Positions 42,783 to 45,582 of a DNA stretch of 45,582 bases are shown here, in pieces (position 1 is the first letter of the stretch; each line of letters opens with the position of its first letter). The position numbers were made by a program, and so were the translations under genes. Source of the stretch: Liquorilactobacillus uvarum DSM 19971 (GTDB lineage: Bacteria; Bacillota; Bacilli; Lactobacillales; Lactobacillaceae); assembly GCF_001434935.1 (NCBI RefSeq), contig NZ_AZEG01000018.1, forward strand, positions 1 to 45,582, given 5' to 3'. The notes beneath the pieces are model-generated. The model did no database searches. It saw only the letters and a program-made list of their open reading frames with translations, and was not told the DNA's origin.

Positions 42783-43340
42783 ATGCAAACAATGAAACAA
42801 AAACGCGGCTGGTCTTTGCGCGATGTCATTTTTCTAGCAATCATTGGTATTTTTTTCGGTGTTATTTATCAAGTTTGGAGTTATGCATATTATTTAATCG
42901 CAGCAACTCCTCTGAAGCCTTATGCTAATGACCTAACACTTGGTGTCTGGATTATGGCTGGACCACTTGCAGGTGTTCTGTTGCAAAAAGCAGGAGCCAC
43001 AATTATCGGTGAGCTGCTTGCTGCTGCAGTCGAAATGCTGCTTTTTTCAAGCTGGGGAGCAGCAAATCTGATTTCTGGTTTTATCCAAGGTCTCGGTAAC
43101 GAAATTGGATTTGCATGCACAGGCTACAAGAATTGGTCAAAATTAGGTCTTTTATTCTCCACTATTGGTGCAACTATCATTACCTTTATTTGGGATTGGT
43201 TTCAAAGCGGCTACAGTGAATATCAGGCTGGACTTTTAATTACTTTGCTGATTATTCGTTTTATTTCGATTGGTTTCTTTGCTGGTGTCCTTGTTTATTG
43301 GATCAAAAAACTTGTTTTGAAGACTGGATTGAATAAATAA
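42783..43340 (+). CDS. ykoE: ECF transporter substrate-binding subunit YkoE (thiamine/HMP)
   Basis: 185 residues with about five to six membrane segments. WSLRDVIFLAIIGIFFGVIYQVWSYAYYLIAATPLKPYANDLTLGVWIMAGPLAGVLLQKAGATIIGELLAAAVEMLLFSSWG matches YkoE, the S component that gives the ECF transporter its specificity for thiamine or its hydroxymethylpyrimidine precursor. The TPP riboswitch upstream supports this. The frame is open back to 42711, but that part is the riboswitch terminator. AAAGGAG precedes the ATG at 42783. First gene of ykoE-ykoD-ykoC; no ykoF follows. Confidence 0.94.
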   Translation: MQTMKQKRGWSLRDVIFLAIIGIFFGVIYQVWSYAYYLIAATPLKPYANDLTLGVWIMAGPLAGVLLQKAGATIIGELLAAAVEMLLFSSWGAANLISGFIQGLGNEIGFACTGYKNWSKLGLLFSTIGATIITFIWDWFQSGYSEYQAGLLITLLIIRFISIGFFAGVLVYWIKKLVLKTGLNK

Positions 43341-43341
43341 A

Positions 43342-44742
43342 ATGGCCACACTGTCTATCTCTAACTTAACTTTTTCTTATGCGAAAACAGGTTCAACTAT
43401 CCTAAACAAGGTCAATATTGCACCTGAACCAGGTTCTTTTAATTTATTAATCGGGCCTTCTGGAAGTGGTAAGTCAACCTTATTCAAATTAATGGCTGGA
43501 CTTTATCCAGAATACGGTGGTGAAATTACATCGGGAACAGTCAAATTAAACGGGCAGGAAGTCAGTACACTTGTTCCTTACGAACGAGCTCGGCATGTTG
43601 CTATGCTTTTTCAAAATCCTAGTCGGCAATTTGCCATGCGTACGGTTAAAGAGCAGCTAATCTTTGCTCTTGAAAACCTTCAGTTCAAGACCCAAACAAT
43701 CACTGAACTTGTAACGGCAACTCTTAAACAATTTGGTTTAGAATCCTTTAAGAACAGGCAACTATTAACACTTTCTGGAGGAGAACAGCAACGAGTTGCG
43801 CTTGCAACAGTTATAGCCATGGGCAGTGACATTATCCTGCTTGATGAGCCATTTGCAAATGTCGACCAAAACGGGCGCCAAACACTTCTGGGCGACTTAA
43901 AGAAAATGCAACTCACACAAGGTAAAACTATTTTTATTTCGGATCATGATCTGACTGGGTATCTGCAATTAGTTGATCATCTTTACGAGGTTGATACTGT
44001 CGAAAAGAAGATTAATGAGATAAATCGGGAACGCCTAAACTCCGTGATACAAGAGTCACCTGTTCACAGTTCTTTGGGTAAAACATCTCTGTTTGGTTGG
44101 CATGAACTCAGTTTTAAAGTTGGTTCACGTATATTGCTTACCCCCCACTCATTCGAATTGCCTCAAAGCCAGGTTGGCCTTTTGTCCGGTGCAAACGGTG
44201 TTGGCAAATCAACACTTTTTGCAGCTTTCTCACACCAGATAAACTATCAAGGCAAAATTTCATACAAAAACAAGGGTTCGGAAAGAATACGTATCAAGAA
44301 ATGGGCACGTATTGTCGGTGTAGTTTTCCAAAATAGTACTGATCAATTCATTAAATTAACGGCTCAGGATGAAATCACTTTGTCCCGTCAAAATAGTTTG
44401 CACCCGGAATATTGGACAGAACAGCGGATAAGTGCCGCAATCAATCACTTGCACCTTTCTGATGTTTTAGATCATATCTGTTACCAACTATCTGGCGGTC
44501 AGCAAAAGAAACTTCAAGTTTTAAGTATGCTGATTATGTCACATCCTGTGTTATTGTTGGATGAACCCTTGGCTGGACTCGATGCTGTTTCACTCAAAAA
44601 TGTTATGCAGTTAATCAAACAAACCGTAATTGATTTAAACTTAAGCAGTCTGATCATTTCACACCAGCGAATCGGTGTCACTGAGTTTGTTGATTATGAA
44701 TTAAGCTTAACTGATCGAACTCTAATACTAAAAGGGGGATAA
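43342..44742 (+). CDS. ykoD: ECF transporter ATPase YkoD (two fused ABC domains)
   Basis: 466 residues with two ABC ATPase domains in one chain. Domain 1: Walker A GPSGSGKST (38-46), signature LSGGEQQ (about 143), Walker B ILLDEPFANVD (about 165). Domain 2: Walker A GANGVGKST (about 283), signature LSGGQQKK (about 383), Walker B LLLDEPLAGLD (about 404). It energises uptake with YkoE and YkoC. The ATG is one base after the ykoE stop and has no clear Shine-Dalgarno, so translation is likely coupled to ykoE. Confidence 0.94.
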   Translation: MATLSISNLTFSYAKTGSTILNKVNIAPEPGSFNLLIGPSGSGKSTLFKLMAGLYPEYGGEITSGTVKLNGQEVSTLVPYERARHVAMLFQNPSRQFAMRTVKEQLIFALENLQFKTQTITELVTATLKQFGLESFKNRQLLTLSGGEQQRVALATVIAMGSDIILLDEPFANVDQNGRQTLLGDLKKMQLTQGKTIFISDHDLTGYLQLVDHLYEVDTVEKKINEINRERLNSVIQESPVHSSLGKTSLFGWHELSFKVGSRILLTPHSFELPQSQVGLLSGANGVGKSTLFAAFSHQINYQGKISYKNKGSERIRIKKWARIVGVVFQNSTDQFIKLTAQDEITLSRQNSLHPEYWTEQRISAAINHLHLSDVLDHICYQLSGGQQKKLQVLSMLIMSHPVLLLDEPLAGLDAVSLKNVMQLIKQTVIDLNLSSLIISHQRIGVTEFVDYELSLTDRTLILKGG

Positions 44743-44747
44743 ACAGC

Positions 44748-45431
44748 ATGCTGTCCAAGCGTAAAAGGCAATTGAACGCAACCATTTTGACAGTTATTAT
44801 GCTTGGAGTTGGCTTTCAAATAGCCTTTTCCCGAAGTGTCAGTCTCAATGTCATCGTTACGCTCAGTTGTTTATTGTACCTGCTGTATTGTCATGTTTCC
44901 TTAAAAGAAATTCTTGTTATGCTGCTGATAGCTTTTCCGCTCTCATTCGGAAGTTGGTGGTCCTTCATCATGTTTGGTACTGGCGACACTTGGCATAGTG
45001 CTTGGATTTATGGCACACGAGTTTATGCTTATCTGCTGCTAGGAGCCATCTTAACGTTGACTGTGCAGGTCAAGGAAATTTTGATAAGCCTTTCAATACA
45101 TGCTAAACTCTCTGAGACTTTCGTTTATGGCCTTTTAGCTTCATTCAATATGCTCTCTCGCATTCGACAACAATTCAAGCTAATTCAATATTCTGCTCAA
45201 ATGCGGGGAAAAAACTATCGTCCTTGGCAACCTGCCTTGTATCTGCGTATTATTATCGTCGCATTGCATTGGTCAGAAGACTTAGCTGAGGCAATGTCCT
45301 CACAAGGTTTTTCAGAAGGAGCCCCGCGAACAAGAACGTTTATCGATCCTTTGCCTAAATGGCAATGGGGATTGGCTATCGGCTTGATAATACTGTATTT
45401 TGGAATAGCTTTTTTGGTACATCCATGGTGA
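44748..45431 (+). CDS. ykoC: ECF transporter transmembrane subunit YkoC
   Basis: 227 residues with about five to six membrane segments. It is the T component that couples the ATPase domains to YkoE. The two cytoplasmic coupling motifs are AQMRGKNYR and, near residue 185, EAMSSQGFSEG, where the usual Arg of the AxxRG motif is Gln. Both copies sit in the long C-terminal cytoplasmic helices typical of the family. GGGGG precedes the ATG, 5 bases after ykoD. Last gene of the operon in this window. Confidence 0.92.
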   Translation: MLSKRKRQLNATILTVIMLGVGFQIAFSRSVSLNVIVTLSCLLYLLYCHVSLKEILVMLLIAFPLSFGSWWSFIMFGTGDTWHSAWIYGTRVYAYLLLGAILTLTVQVKEILISLSIHAKLSETFVYGLLASFNMLSRIRQQFKLIQYSAQMRGKNYRPWQPALYLRIIIVALHWSEDLAEAMSSQGFSEGAPRTRTFIDPLPKWQWGLAIGLIILYFGIAFLVHPW

Positions 45432-45582
45432 TCTTTTTGTCTCTCACAGCTTCCAAGTGCACTATTAGTTTTAGATATGAGAACTTATCCTGCTGCAAGA
45501 TCCTATCTCAAGCAATAAATAAAGAGGGGCCGTGCCATAAGTCCTTCAAAACAAAAGAGATTAGTGAAAATCGTTCTTTGAT
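45432..45582. other. Unassigned sequence at the window end
   Basis: No gene identified. From 45524 the string AGAGGGGCCGTGCCATAAGT begins. It resembles both the left arm of the palindrome family and the terminal inverted repeats of some insertion sequences (GGGGCTGT..CAAAAGTC type). The window ends before this can be decided. Confidence 0.3.

Noticed and set aside
1-45582. CRISPR array, tRNA, rRNA, prophage or complete insertion sequence
   Set aside because: I looked on both strands for regularly spaced repeats, tRNA cloverleaf landmarks, and transposase, integrase or phage genes, and found none that could be supported.

Overview
The window is AT-rich chromosomal DNA of a lactic acid bacterium, most probably a member of the Lactobacillaceae. 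The evidence is phosphoketolase (xfp), a Firmicute-type class III fructose-1,6-bisphosphatase, gpmA, oleate hydratase, cyclopropane fatty acid synthase, T-box and TPP leaders, and strong AGGAGG ribosome binding sites. The genus cannot be fixed from the sequence alone. I see no rRNA or tRNA genes, CRISPR array, prophage or complete insertion sequence.

Layout. 1-620: a broken signal peptidase I fragment and non-coding DNA. 0.6-5.3 kb: an APC amino acid permease, a LysR regulator, and a divergent pair of a 2,2-dialkylglycine decarboxylase-like PLP enzyme with cysE. 5.3-7.8 kb: an aldehyde dehydrogenase lying between gpmA and the decayed remnant of a second gpm gene. 7.9-17.7 kb: a PatB-type C-S lyase with an AI-2E-family exporter, fbp, a small unknown protein, oleate hydratase, a butanediol-type dehydrogenase and galE. 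18.0-24.2 kb: a GntR regulator and the operon tkt-aroE-aroF-aroB. 24.4-28.6 kb: xfp, then a T-box-controlled amino acid permease. 28.9-33.2 kb: AarF/UbiB-like protein, histidine phosphatase, a membrane-anchored repeat protein and DedA. 33.5-37.9 kb: a glucosidase and sugar permease with a divergent LacI regulator. 38.0-42.3 kb: cfa, azlCD, a Ktr/Trk potassium channel subunit and a small DUF2187-like protein. 42.5-45.4 kb: a TPP riboswitch followed by ykoE-ykoD-ykoC. The last 150 bases hold no gene I can name.

The most interesting system is the leader of the tkt-aroE-aroF-aroB operon. A promoter at 24173-24201 (minus strand) is followed by a 19-codon leader ORF with a good Shine-Dalgarno, MRKLLVKQSNRFYYYWFIQ, in which F-Y-Y-Y-W-F are consecutive. 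Behind it lie a stable hairpin, an intrinsic terminator, and a short segment that can pair either with the Tyr-Trp codons of the leader or with the 5' arm of the terminator. This is the architecture of ribosome-mediated attenuation sensing aromatic aminoacyl-tRNA. It controls an operon that makes erythrose-4-phosphate (transketolase) and carries it through the first steps of the shikimate pathway. A second terminator and an unexplained hairpin lie between this switch and tkt. The divergent neighbour xfp can also yield erythrose-4-phosphate when it acts on fructose-6-phosphate, so the locus gathers the supply and use of this precursor.

Other points worth a second look: the dialkylglycine decarboxylase-like gene coupled to cysE; the two-block gpm remnant; a dispersed family of long palindromic terminators; symmetric operator-like dyads upstream of several genes; and several genes whose Shine-Dalgarno positions argue for starts (including TTG and GTG) different from the longest reading frame.
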